64,000 bases of DNA from Parabacteroides faecalis (GTDB lineage Bacteria > Bacteroidota > Bacteroidia > Bacteroidales > Tannerellaceae): positions 1 through 64,000 of the forward strand of contig NZ_JAKZMM010000023.1 in assembly GCF_022809355.1 (NCBI RefSeq). Direction: 5' to 3'. The notes beneath the pieces are model-generated. The model saw nothing but the letters and a program-made list of their open reading frames with translations, did not search any database and was not told the DNA's origin. This document shows positions 27,301 through 34,787 of this stretch, in pieces. Every line of letters begins with the position of its first letter. The stretch's first letter is position 1. A program made the translations under genes and the position numbers.

Positions 27301-27559
27301 AGAGTTAGGATTAGGTCAACTGATCGGTGCGCCTGTGCCGGGAACGATGACAGCAGTTTGGTGGGAAGGCTTGGAAGGCGGTATGGTATTCGGTATTCCT
27401 CAGGTCGGAGCGTACGACAATAACGGTGAAGTACTGGAAAACCAAGAGTTAAAACCGAATATTGAAATATACAACAACCCAGCCGATGTCCTGACAGGTA
27501 AGGACAGTCAGTTGGAACGTGCCGTTCAGGAAATCCTGAAAACAGTTAGCCAACAATAA
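24344..27559 (+). CDS. Tricorn-like S41-family protease with PD40 propeller
   Basis: From MKKELLTTL the product is 1071 residues with a signal peptide ending near LFAQ. Residues about 25-540 form tricorn-type propellers (WMRWSAISPDGKNIAFSAYG, YAPVWSPDSKHIAFASAREG). A Lys/Glu/Asp-rich stretch near 565-595 splits the protein. The C-terminal half has the tricorn core domain, a PDZ-like segment (GYIIKAIDGQEIKAG) and the S41 catalytic fold, with a likely catalytic His in VSHTG (about 761) and nucleophile Ser in NYSNAHG (about 976). The family trims peptides. Bacteroidetes homologues carrying export signals probably work in the periplasm. It stands alone between two promoters. Confidence 0.88.
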   Translation: MKKELLTTLCLAFATQSPLFAQEDAPKWMRWSAISPDGKNIAFSAYGDIYLVPVSGGKAQAITSNTAYDYAPVWSPDSKHIAFASAREGSLDVYISSLEGGSPKRLTTHSGKEVPVAFLDNEHVLFSTFQTPTTENIQFPSSLFSQLYQVSITGGRPKRFSDWTLSNPSIGQKGILFDDIKGYEDNWRKHHTSSMARDIWWFDGSTYKKMTDFKGEDRNAVWNSDESGYYYLSEQDGTFNVYYRSLDNQENKQLTFYKDNPVRFLSASDNGKLCYSYGGELYTLTPGQEPTKVKVEIIRDDMQREIIRNLRTSGASEVSVSPENKEIAFIMGGDVYVTSIDYKTTRQITDTPEREQTVDFAPDGRSLVYASERNGKWQIYQTSLTNKDDKNFTYAKEWKEERLTDGTYTAFQPQYNPQGKEVAFLKNRTEICVLNLKSKKVHTAMDGKYQYSYVDGDQDYSWSPDGNWILTEYIGVGGWNNKDIALVKADGSGEIHNLTNSGYSEGSPQWVLDGKAMIFQSDRAGYRSHGSWGAESDAYIMFFDQEAYDRFRMSKEEIALADEDGKKKKKEDDSDKKDKEKEKEKKIKDLKFDLSDLEYRTIRLTPYSTNLGSTVLSKDGTKLYYIAPHAGSPALWMQDLKEYRNELKMPGIGWGSLDVDDDIKYAYLASGGAIQKLDIENGRLSDIAFEAFYTDRPQELRAYLFDHIWNQTKEKLYDPNMNGADWDKLYTTYSAYLPYINNNYDFAEMASEMLGELNVSHTGCRFGGTGSTLATASLGVFFDETYEGDGLKIKEIMKGSPLETSKKEIEPGYIIKAIDGQEIKAGQDYYPLLDGKAGRYTRLTISKKGKEFDITIKPISQGTENGLLYKRWIERNRQIVDKLSNNRIAYVHIKAMDAASFQTLYKELMSDENRNKEAVIVDTRHNGGGWLHGDICVLLSGKRVMQFKPRGQFIGNDPFDRWVKPSCMLVCEDNYSNAHGTPWYYKELGLGQLIGAPVPGTMTAVWWEGLEGGMVFGIPQVGAYDNNGEVLENQELKPNIEIYNNPADVLTGKDSQLERAVQEILKTVSQQ

Positions 27560-27594
27560 AGTTTCTGTTTAACAAATACTTAATAAAGGCAAGA

Positions 27595-27713
27595 AAATAC
27601 GCCGGCTTTTGATGAAAAGCTGGCGTATTTTGATCAAAAGCCGGCGTATTTCAAAGCAAAAGTAACGAGAAATAAATTCAATCCTCACGAGAATCATTTT
27701 CAATTCTCGTGAG
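27595..27713. repeat. triple-arm hairpin plus second hairpin after the tricorn-like gene (array C)
   Basis: AAATACGCCGGCTTTTGAT (27596-27614) and ATCAAAAGCCGGCGTATTT (27633-27651) are perfect 19-bp inverted arms. Between them lies a third, slightly altered arm AAAAGCTGGCGTATTTT, which could pair with the first instead, allowing two exclusive folds. A second hairpin follows: CTCACGAGAAT (27684-27694) with ATTCTCGTGAG (27703-27713). Probably termination, with an array-like structure. The rest of the gap up to 27876 is AT-rich and holds the next promoter. Confidence 0.75.
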
Positions 27714-27772
27714 TTTCATTTTTGGTAACCTTCTGCTATTGATCAAACAGACAGATGAAAAATTGAATAGGC

Positions 27773-27808
27773 TTGAATTTTTTATTATCAAAAGAAAAAG
27801 TATCTTTG
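27773..27808 (+). promoter_or_regulatory. promoter of the small membrane protein gene
   Basis: TTG at 27773-27775 and TATCTTTG at 27801-27808 give a -33/-7 pair 69 bp upstream of the ATG at 27877. Confidence 0.6.
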
Positions 27809-27876
27809 TCTTAACTTGAAAAACGATTAGCGACCTATTATCAGATTCATCTGATAAACTGTATTTTACTAACATC

Positions 27877-28374
27877 ATGAAAAATATATTCTGGCTTATA
27901 TTAATATTAATACTCATTTGTTGCTACATTGGCTTTATCTATCTTTCGATAAGAAATGCCTGGAAAGCCAAGCAAGAGAGTTATCGCTTCCTGCGAGAAG
28001 CATGGTTAAATCTGGTCAATCTACAACCATATTTGGAAGCAGCCATCATCCGATATGATTTATCCAAACAAATTTCACTTCCTAAAATCGAGCCATGTTT
28101 CCAAACTCCTATGGATGAAACCTTGATGGAACAAAAATTAACGGAGTATTTAACCCTACAAAAAACTATTCAAAAGCTACAACAAACCATCACCCAACAT
28201 CCGGTTCTACAGCAAGCCCAGTCGCTTAAAGATCTGCAAGGCGATCTGGAAAAATCTTTCAATGAATTGGATAAAAACTGGTATATCTACCGATGTGCCG
28301 CAGATAGATACACACAAATAACGTCTTGCCGTTTGGGTAGAATCTTACAACAAATTATGGAAAAACCGGAATAA
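27877..28374 (+). CDS. Small single-TM protein of unknown function, LemA-like in shape
   Basis: I do not recognise the family with certainty. The 165-residue product has one N-terminal TM segment (residues 4-25, ILILICCYIGFIYL) followed by helical, Gln- and Leu-rich sequence (about 90-145) with coiled-coil character. N-terminal anchor plus helical bundle is reminiscent of LemA, but LemA's signature motifs are not evident. It has its own promoter and is 104 bp ahead of the acyl-CoA ligase gene, which also has one. Confidence 0.75.
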   Translation: MKNIFWLILILILICCYIGFIYLSIRNAWKAKQESYRFLREAWLNLVNLQPYLEAAIIRYDLSKQISLPKIEPCFQTPMDETLMEQKLTEYLTLQKTIQKLQQTITQHPVLQQAQSLKDLQGDLEKSFNELDKNWYIYRCAADRYTQITSCRLGRILQQIMEKPE

Positions 28375-28387
28375 TTTATATAAATCT

Positions 28388-28418
28388 TTTGCATATATTC
28401 ATAAAAAACTTATTTTTG
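28388..28418 (+). promoter_or_regulatory. promoter of the acyl-CoA ligase gene
   Basis: TTTG at 28388-28391 and TATTTTTG at 28411-28418 are separated by 19 bp, one of the best -33/-7 matches in the window. The start codon is at 28479. Confidence 0.7.
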
Positions 28419-28478
28419 TAAAGAATCTGTTAATTAAACAGGCATAGACCTGATAATAAAAAAAGGAAAGGAGAATAT

Positions 28479-30134
28479 ATGGAAAACCGTTTTTTAGGAT
28501 TGATCGAGAAAAGTGTTAAAGTCCATTGGGACCTGCCCGCCTTTACTGATATGGAAGGTTCAACCCTTTTATACAAAGATGTGGCCCGTCGCATGGAAGA
28601 ACTTCATATATTATTCCGCTGTGCTGAAATACAACCGGGTGATAAAATAGCGATTTTAGGAAGAAACTCTTCCAATTGGGCCCTCAGTTTCTTTGGCACT
28701 CTGACCTACGGAGCCGTGGCTGTGCCCATTCTCCATGAATTCAAAGCAGACAATATTCATTTGATTCTAAATCATTCCGAATCCAAAGTCCTTTTTGTCT
28801 CTGCCTCAAACTGGGCCCAACTCGATGAGAAAGAGTTTCCTCAGATTCGTTTAATTATTCAATTAGATGACTTCAGTTTGATAAAATCGGATAAACCGGC
28901 AGTAAAAGAAGCAATCAACCAATTGCCACAGTTATTCGAACAGAAATATCCATCGTTTACTCCCGAGTCGATTCATTATTATGAAGAGAATCCGGAAGAT
29001 TTATGCTTACTGAATTATACTTCGGGTACAACCAGTTCTTCCAAAGGAGTCATGCTCCCCTATCGCAGCTTGTGGAGTAATACCCAGTTTGCTGCCGATA
29101 ATCTTCCGTTTATCCATGCAGGAGATAATATCGTGTGTATCCTCCCGATGGCACATATGTACGGGCTGGCCTTCGAAGTACTGAATTCCGTCAACAAAGG
29201 CTGCCACATCCATTTCATTACACGAATGCCTAGTCCGCAAGTCATAGGAAAAGCCTTTACTTCCTGTCGGCCACGACTGATCCTGGCAGTACCGATCATC
29301 ATCGAAAAGATTGTGCGAACACGTATCTTTCCAATCATTGAGAAACCTCTGATGAAAGTCTTGCTCAACCTACCGGTGATAAATACAATCATGCGAAAGA
29401 AAATAGCCAATCAGCTGAACGAGGCATTCGGAGGTAATTTTGAAGAGATCGTGATAGGCGGTGCCCCGCTCAACAAAGAAGTAGAACAGTTTCTCCGTTC
29501 CATCCGTTTCCGTTACACCGTGGGATATGGTATGACCGAATGTGGACCACTTGTTGCGTACGCTCAATGGGATATATTCAAGCCTACCTCGGTAGGCAAG
29601 ATTGTTGACCGTATGGATGTACGTATCGACTCGCCCGATCCTCAACATAAAGTGGGTGAAATCCTCGTTCGAGGAACCAATAATATGTTAGGATACTATA
29701 AGAATCCCCAAATCACCGCGGCCGTGATGATGCCCGACGGTTGGATGAGGACAGGCGACTTGGGTACAATTGATGCGGATGGTTATCTTTATATCCGCGG
29801 ACGAAGTAAAACCATGTTGCTCGGTCCGAACGGACAAAACATTTATCCCGAAGAAATCGAGGCAAAACTCAACAACATGCCTCTCGTCGTAGAATCTCTG
29901 ATTATTTCAGACAATAAAAAGCTGACGGCTTTGATTTATCCGGACTGGGACCAGATAAAGAAATCAGGTTTAACAACCAAAGCGCTGAACGAGCAAATGG
30001 CACAAAACCTGAAGCAATTGAACCGAAGCATCCCGGGTTATTGCAAAGTTGCACTTTACGAGCTGAGAGAACAGGAATTCGAGAAAACGCCCAAGAAAAG
30101 CATCAAACGGTTCCTCTATCAGCCGGAACTATAA
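28479..30134 (+). CDS. AMP-forming acyl-CoA ligase (long-chain fatty acid type)
   Basis: An ANL-superfamily enzyme, 551 residues, that activates a carboxylic acid to an acyl-adenylate and then a thioester. Motifs: ATP-binding loop LNYTSGTTSSSKGVML (near 183-198), GYGMTECGPL (near 349-358), DGWMRTGDLGTIDADGYLYIRGRSK (near 417-441) and a C-terminal catalytic Lys in FEKTPKKSIKRF. No signal peptide. Membrane fatty acids are the likely substrate by family; the aliphatic chain length is not visible from sequence. Its 3' end is 92 bp before the next gene, which has its own -7 box. Confidence 0.88.
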   Translation: MENRFLGLIEKSVKVHWDLPAFTDMEGSTLLYKDVARRMEELHILFRCAEIQPGDKIAILGRNSSNWALSFFGTLTYGAVAVPILHEFKADNIHLILNHSESKVLFVSASNWAQLDEKEFPQIRLIIQLDDFSLIKSDKPAVKEAINQLPQLFEQKYPSFTPESIHYYEENPEDLCLLNYTSGTTSSSKGVMLPYRSLWSNTQFAADNLPFIHAGDNIVCILPMAHMYGLAFEVLNSVNKGCHIHFITRMPSPQVIGKAFTSCRPRLILAVPIIIEKIVRTRIFPIIEKPLMKVLLNLPVINTIMRKKIANQLNEAFGGNFEEIVIGGAPLNKEVEQFLRSIRFRYTVGYGMTECGPLVAYAQWDIFKPTSVGKIVDRMDVRIDSPDPQHKVGEILVRGTNNMLGYYKNPQITAAVMMPDGWMRTGDLGTIDADGYLYIRGRSKTMLLGPNGQNIYPEEIEAKLNNMPLVVESLIISDNKKLTALIYPDWDQIKKSGLTTKALNEQMAQNLKQLNRSIPGYCKVALYELREQEFEKTPKKSIKRFLYQPEL

Positions 30135-30195
30135 ATCTTGTTCTTCTTCCAAAAAGAAATCGACAGACAAAAGAACAATCGCCCGACAAATACGT

Positions 30196-30203
30196 TACTT
30201 TTG
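30196..30203 (+). promoter_or_regulatory. -7 promoter box of the FAD/Fe-S dehydrogenase gene
   Basis: TACTTTTG matches TAnnTTTG and lies 23 bp before the ATG at 30227, implying a very short leader. Confidence 0.6.
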
Positions 30204-30226
30204 CGGACAAAATCTGACGATTTTCT

Positions 30227-33052
30227 ATGGAACAAGAAAAAAAATATACTTCATTTTTACACGATATCGCCCGATTCATCCCGGGCGATCGTATTTATAC
30301 AGACGAATTACGCCGTCTGGCATGGGGAACGGATGCCGGTTTCTATCGGCTCATTCCACAAATTGTTATTCGTTCTAACTCTGAAGAAGAAGTCTCCATG
30401 CTGTTGAAAGCTGCAGACAAATATCAATTGCCTGTTACATTCCGGGCAGCCGGGACAAGCCTTTCCGGACAAGCAATCAGTGACTCCATCCTGATCGTTG
30501 CAGGAAAACATTGGGAACAATATGAAGTTTTAGAGGAAGGAAAGGCCATCCGTCTCCAGCCTGGAATCATCGGACAACGAGTCAATGAAATTCTAAAGCC
30601 TTACGGACAAAAATTTGCTCCTGATCCGGCTTCCGTAAAAAGTGCTATGGTAGGCGGTATTGTAATGAACAATGCTTCTGGAATGAATTGTGGAACTCAT
30701 GCCAATAGTGACAAAGTCTTGCGTTCTGTCCGAATGGTTTTGGCAGATGGTACCCGTCTTGACACAGGAAATCCAGAAAGCCGTCGTGCCTTCCAGGAAA
30801 AAAGACCAGACTTTATCCGCCGAATAGAAGAACTTCGTGACCAAGTAAGAGCAAATAAGTCGCTAGCAGAACGAATCCGTTATAAATATGCTATTAAGAA
30901 TGTAACGGGATTAAATATTCTGCCATTTATCCGCTTTGATGATCCATTTGACATCATTGCCCATCTATTGGTAGGTTCAGAAGGAACACTTGCATTCCTT
31001 TCAGAAGTAACCATGACAACCGAATATGATTATCCTTGCAAAGCCAGTGCCATGCTTTATTTCAGTGATATCAAGGAAGCATGCCGGGCTGTCGTTGCCA
31101 TGAAAAAGCTTACCAACGAACAAGGTATGTGGATCGTAAAGGGAGCAGAACTACTCGACAAAAAATCACTTGCGTCTGTTAATGATACAACGGGTGAAAA
31201 CTTGACTGCAGTCCTCACCGAAACAAAGGCGCATACACCAGAAGAACTTCAACAATATATCCGGCAAATTGAGACTTGTCTCCAGGAATTTAATACATAT
31301 ACACCCGTTCACTTTACAGATAAGCCTGAAGAATATTCTCGCTATTGGGCTATCCGTTCCGGCATTTTCCCGTCGGTTGGAGGAACACGTAAATTAGGAA
31401 CAACCTGTCTGATCGAAGATGTAGCCTTCCATATTGAAGACTTGCCTGAAGCAACTGCTGAACTTCAAGCCCTACTGGCTCGTCACGGATACGAAGACGC
31501 CTGCATCTATGGCCATGCACTTGAAGGAAACTATCATTTTATTCTGAACCAGTCTTTTCATACCGACGAAGAAGTAAAACGGTACGAAGATCTGATGAAT
31601 GATGTCAAAACGCTGGTAGTAGATAAATATGACGGCTCGCTGAAAGCAGAACATGGAACAGGACGAAACATGGCACCTTTCGTCCGTTATGAATGGGGCA
31701 ATGACGCCTTTGAATTGATGAAATCTGTCAAACAATTATTCGACCCCAAGAATCTGTTGAATCCGGGAGTCATCTTTAACGATGACCCCAAATGCCATAT
31801 CAAGCATTTCAAGCCTCTGCCATTGACAAATCCCAAAGTAGATCGTTGTATTGAATGCGGTTTCTGCGAAGTAAACTGTCTTACCTGTGGATTTACCTTA
31901 TCCAGTCGTCAGCGTATCGTCATTCAACGAGAAATATCCCGTTTACGCCAAAACGGAGACGACCCACAGCGCCTTGCCACGCTGCTCAAAGAATATAAAT
32001 ATTGGGGAAACCAGACCTGTGCCGGAGACGGATTATGCTCGATGTCATGCCCGATGCATATCAATACCGGAGAGTTGACACACGATATTCGCCAGACTGA
32101 ATTACCTAAAGGAAGTACAGGTTATCAAATGGGTGATTTTGCCGCCCGTCACTTTGCGGGAATCAAGAATTCACTTCGGCCAGTACTGACTCTTGCCGAT
32201 ACGGCTCACGCAGTTATGGGAACAACGCTTATGACAAGCTTGACTCGTGGCATGCATCAGACATTAGGTATTCCTTTATGGACACCAGCCATGCCCAAAG
32301 CCTATCGCATTCGCAAGCAGCTCCGAAATCATATAACAGCCAAACCGGATAAAGTGGTTTACTTCCCCAGCTGCATTAACCAGACAATGGGATTAGCCCG
32401 TAAATCACCTGAAGAGATGGCGCTTGTCGACAAAATGGTTTCTCTTCTCCAAAAAGGTGGATTCGAAGTCATCTTCCCCGAGAATATGGATAAACTATGC
32501 TGCGGCACGATTTGGGAAAGTAAAGGAATGATGGATATAGCCGACCGTAAATCCAAAGAGTTGGAAGAGGCTCTTTGGAAAGCCAGTGAGGAAGGACGTT
32601 ATCCTGTTCTCTGTGATCAAAGTCCATGCCTGCATCGTATGCGAGAAACCATCAAGAAAATGAAACTCTATGAACCTGCAGAATTCATTTATACATTCTT
32701 GCGTGACCGGCTCGTATTTACACCAACGGATGAACCAGTCGCTATACACATTACCTGTTCCATGAGACGTATGGGATTAGCAGATACCATCATCAACGTG
32801 GCTAAATTGTGTTCCAAAAATGTATTCGTTCCCGAAGAAATAGGTTGCTGCGGTTTTGCCGGTGATCGTGGTTTCACACATCCCGAAGTCAATGCCTATG
32901 CTCTCCGCAAACTACGTCCTCAACTCGAAGAAAAAGGTATTCAACGTGGGTATTCCAACAGTCGGACCTGTGAAATTGGACTGACAACCAACTCTGGTGT
33001 GCCTTATGTTTCGATAGCTTATTTGGTAGATCGTTGTACACGTCCGAAATAA
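30227..33052 (+). CDS. FAD-binding and Fe-S oxidoreductase, D-lactate/glycolate dehydrogenase-like
   Basis: A 941-residue fusion. Residues about 30-260 are a PCMH/FAD-binding domain of the GlcD type (VTFRAAGTSLSGQAI, APDPASVKSAMVGGIVMNNASG), followed by the FAD-linked oxidase C-terminal domain (GHALEGNYHFIL, HGTGRNMAPF). A ferredoxin-like part has CIECGFCEVNCLTCG (near 545) and CAGDGLCSMSCPM (near 600), and two CCG domains follow (MDKLCCGTIWES near 755, EIGCCGFAGDRGFTHPE near 875). This joins in one chain what GlcD and GlcF or LutA do separately. D-lactate oxidation to pyruvate is the likely role, complementing lutABC for L-lactate. Confidence 0.85.
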   Translation: MEQEKKYTSFLHDIARFIPGDRIYTDELRRLAWGTDAGFYRLIPQIVIRSNSEEEVSMLLKAADKYQLPVTFRAAGTSLSGQAISDSILIVAGKHWEQYEVLEEGKAIRLQPGIIGQRVNEILKPYGQKFAPDPASVKSAMVGGIVMNNASGMNCGTHANSDKVLRSVRMVLADGTRLDTGNPESRRAFQEKRPDFIRRIEELRDQVRANKSLAERIRYKYAIKNVTGLNILPFIRFDDPFDIIAHLLVGSEGTLAFLSEVTMTTEYDYPCKASAMLYFSDIKEACRAVVAMKKLTNEQGMWIVKGAELLDKKSLASVNDTTGENLTAVLTETKAHTPEELQQYIRQIETCLQEFNTYTPVHFTDKPEEYSRYWAIRSGIFPSVGGTRKLGTTCLIEDVAFHIEDLPEATAELQALLARHGYEDACIYGHALEGNYHFILNQSFHTDEEVKRYEDLMNDVKTLVVDKYDGSLKAEHGTGRNMAPFVRYEWGNDAFELMKSVKQLFDPKNLLNPGVIFNDDPKCHIKHFKPLPLTNPKVDRCIECGFCEVNCLTCGFTLSSRQRIVIQREISRLRQNGDDPQRLATLLKEYKYWGNQTCAGDGLCSMSCPMHINTGELTHDIRQTELPKGSTGYQMGDFAARHFAGIKNSLRPVLTLADTAHAVMGTTLMTSLTRGMHQTLGIPLWTPAMPKAYRIRKQLRNHITAKPDKVVYFPSCINQTMGLARKSPEEMALVDKMVSLLQKGGFEVIFPENMDKLCCGTIWESKGMMDIADRKSKELEEALWKASEEGRYPVLCDQSPCLHRMRETIKKMKLYEPAEFIYTFLRDRLVFTPTDEPVAIHITCSMRRMGLADTIINVAKLCSKNVFVPEEIGCCGFAGDRGFTHPEVNAYALRKLRPQLEEKGIQRGYSNSRTCEIGLTTNSGVPYVSIAYLVDRCTRPK

Positions 33053-33087
33053 TAAAATAAGTAAGACATTAAAAATAGAATTTTCCG

Positions 33088-33137
33088 AAAGACGTCTCTC
33101 TATTGGATCTTTTTTAGATGATAACAGAGACGTCTTT
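33088..33137. terminator. 12-bp perfect hairpin after the dehydrogenase gene
   Basis: AAAGACGTCTCT (33088-33099) pairs with AGAGACGTCTTT (33126-33137), followed by ATTTTTA. Loop of 26 bases. The rest of the 328-bp gap (33138-33380) is AT-rich leader DNA. Confidence 0.75.
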
Positions 33138-33315
33138 ATTTTTACTTATCTCTTCCTCATTTGGTTGTAATTAACCACTAAAGAATTTCTCCAATTTAAT
33201 AAAATTTATTTTTGGTTCTTATTTTTATATGGATAAATTGAAAACATAAGGACAATAATCACTCGTTTTCAGTAAATCGAGTAAAACCACTAAAGACTTT
33301 CATTAAAAAAATGCA

Positions 33316-33323
33316 TATCTTTG
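33316..33323 (+). promoter_or_regulatory. -7 promoter box of the MATE-GH20-GH92 unit
   Basis: TATCTTTG matches TAnnTTTG and lies 57 bp before the ATG at 33381. Confidence 0.6.
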
Positions 33324-33380
33324 TATGTTAAATTCCGAATAGGCAGATGATTTAGGTTACACGATTTAAGATTTTAATAT

Positions 33381-34745
33381 ATGTCTGACAAAAATTCACC
33401 GTTGATATTAGGAACAGAGCCGATTGGCAAGCTATTGACACAATATGCCATTCCGGCAATCATTGCTATGACGGCATCTTCATTGTATAACATGGCTGAT
33501 AGTATTTTCATTGGCCACGGAGTAGGTGCGATGGGTATCGCCGGTCTCGCCTTAACTTTCCCATTAATGAATTTGGCTGCGGCCTTCGGTTCGCTGGTCG
33601 GGGTGGGAGCTTCCACGTTAGTATCTGTCAAACTGGGACAAAAAGACTACGAAGGAGCCAACAACGTGTTGGGAAATGTCTTCATGCTGAATCTGATTAT
33701 GGGTGTGGCCTTCTCGGTAGTATTCCTGTTATTCCTCGATCCGGTTCTCTACTTCTTCGGGGCAAGCGAACAAACTATCTCTTATGCCCGTGACTATATG
33801 CGGATCATCTTATATGGTAACGTGATCACCCATATGTATTTGGGGTTAAACTCTGTTTTGCGCTCGTCTGGTTATCCCAAGATGGCAATGTTTGCCACAC
33901 TACTATCGGTAGTAGTCAATTGCTTGCTCAATCCGTTATTCATCTTTGTGCTCGACTGGGGTATCAAAGGGGCAGCATGGGCAACGGTCTTCTCGCAGTT
34001 GATTTCCTTGATCGGACAATTCATTCACTTCTCGCGCCCTACGCAACTCTTGCATTTCCACAAAGGAATTTATAAGCTACATAAAGAACTGGTAGATGCA
34101 ATTATCTCCATTGGGATGTCTCCATTCCTGATGAATCTCTGTTCATGCCTCATCGTCCTATTAATTAACTGGGGACTGAAAGAACATGGCGGCGATATGG
34201 CAATCGGAGCCTATGGTATCGTGAATCGTATTGTCTTTCTCTTCGTCATGATTATTATGGGATTCAATCAGGGAATGCAGCCGATCGCAGGATATAACTT
34301 CGGCGCCCGACAATTCCACCGTGTAATCGACGTGACGAAACTGACGACGAAATGGGGTATCGGTGTTGCGACCTTCGGCTTCCTGATCTGTCAGCTCTTC
34401 CCGGAATTTATCGTAGGTTTCTTCACGACCGATGAAGAGTTGACCAGTGCTGCCGTCTATGGATTGCATATTGTTTTCGCCGTCTTCCCGATCGTTGGAT
34501 TCCAAATGGTATCGACCAACTTCTTCCTGTCAGTTGGCTTATCTAAAATGGCCATTTTCCTTTCACTGACACGACAGATGTTATTTTTAGTGCCTTGTCT
34601 GATTGTTTTACCAAGAATTTGGGGTACATTTGGGGTGTGGGTAAGTATCCCTATCGCCGACCTGACGGCAACGATTGTAACAGCCATTGTTTTAATCCGT
34701 CAGTTCCGGAAATTCCGGCAACAACAAGCTGAGGCAATTAGATAG
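33381..34745 (+). CDS. MATE-family efflux transporter
   Basis: An inner-membrane antiporter of 454 residues with about 12 TM helices in two homologous halves. Family features: LLTQYAIPAIIAMTASSLYNMADSIFIGHGVG at the start, GVGASTLVSVKLGQ (near 75-88) and GFNQGMQPIAGYNFGARQF in the second half. It resembles the MepA-like branch that expels cationic compounds by sodium or proton exchange. The glycosidase genes follow by 42 and 44 bp, so they may share a transcript, though a functional link is not evident. Confidence 0.92.
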   Translation: MSDKNSPLILGTEPIGKLLTQYAIPAIIAMTASSLYNMADSIFIGHGVGAMGIAGLALTFPLMNLAAAFGSLVGVGASTLVSVKLGQKDYEGANNVLGNVFMLNLIMGVAFSVVFLLFLDPVLYFFGASEQTISYARDYMRIILYGNVITHMYLGLNSVLRSSGYPKMAMFATLLSVVVNCLLNPLFIFVLDWGIKGAAWATVFSQLISLIGQFIHFSRPTQLLHFHKGIYKLHKELVDAIISIGMSPFLMNLCSCLIVLLINWGLKEHGGDMAIGAYGIVNRIVFLFVMIIMGFNQGMQPIAGYNFGARQFHRVIDVTKLTTKWGIGVATFGFLICQLFPEFIVGFFTTDEELTSAAVYGLHIVFAVFPIVGFQMVSTNFFLSVGLSKMAIFLSLTRQMLFLVPCLIVLPRIWGTFGVWVSIPIADLTATIVTAIVLIRQFRKFRQQQAEAIR

Positions 34746-34787
34746 AGATGCTTTCTGATAGATATTCGTTTAATCATTTAATATTTC

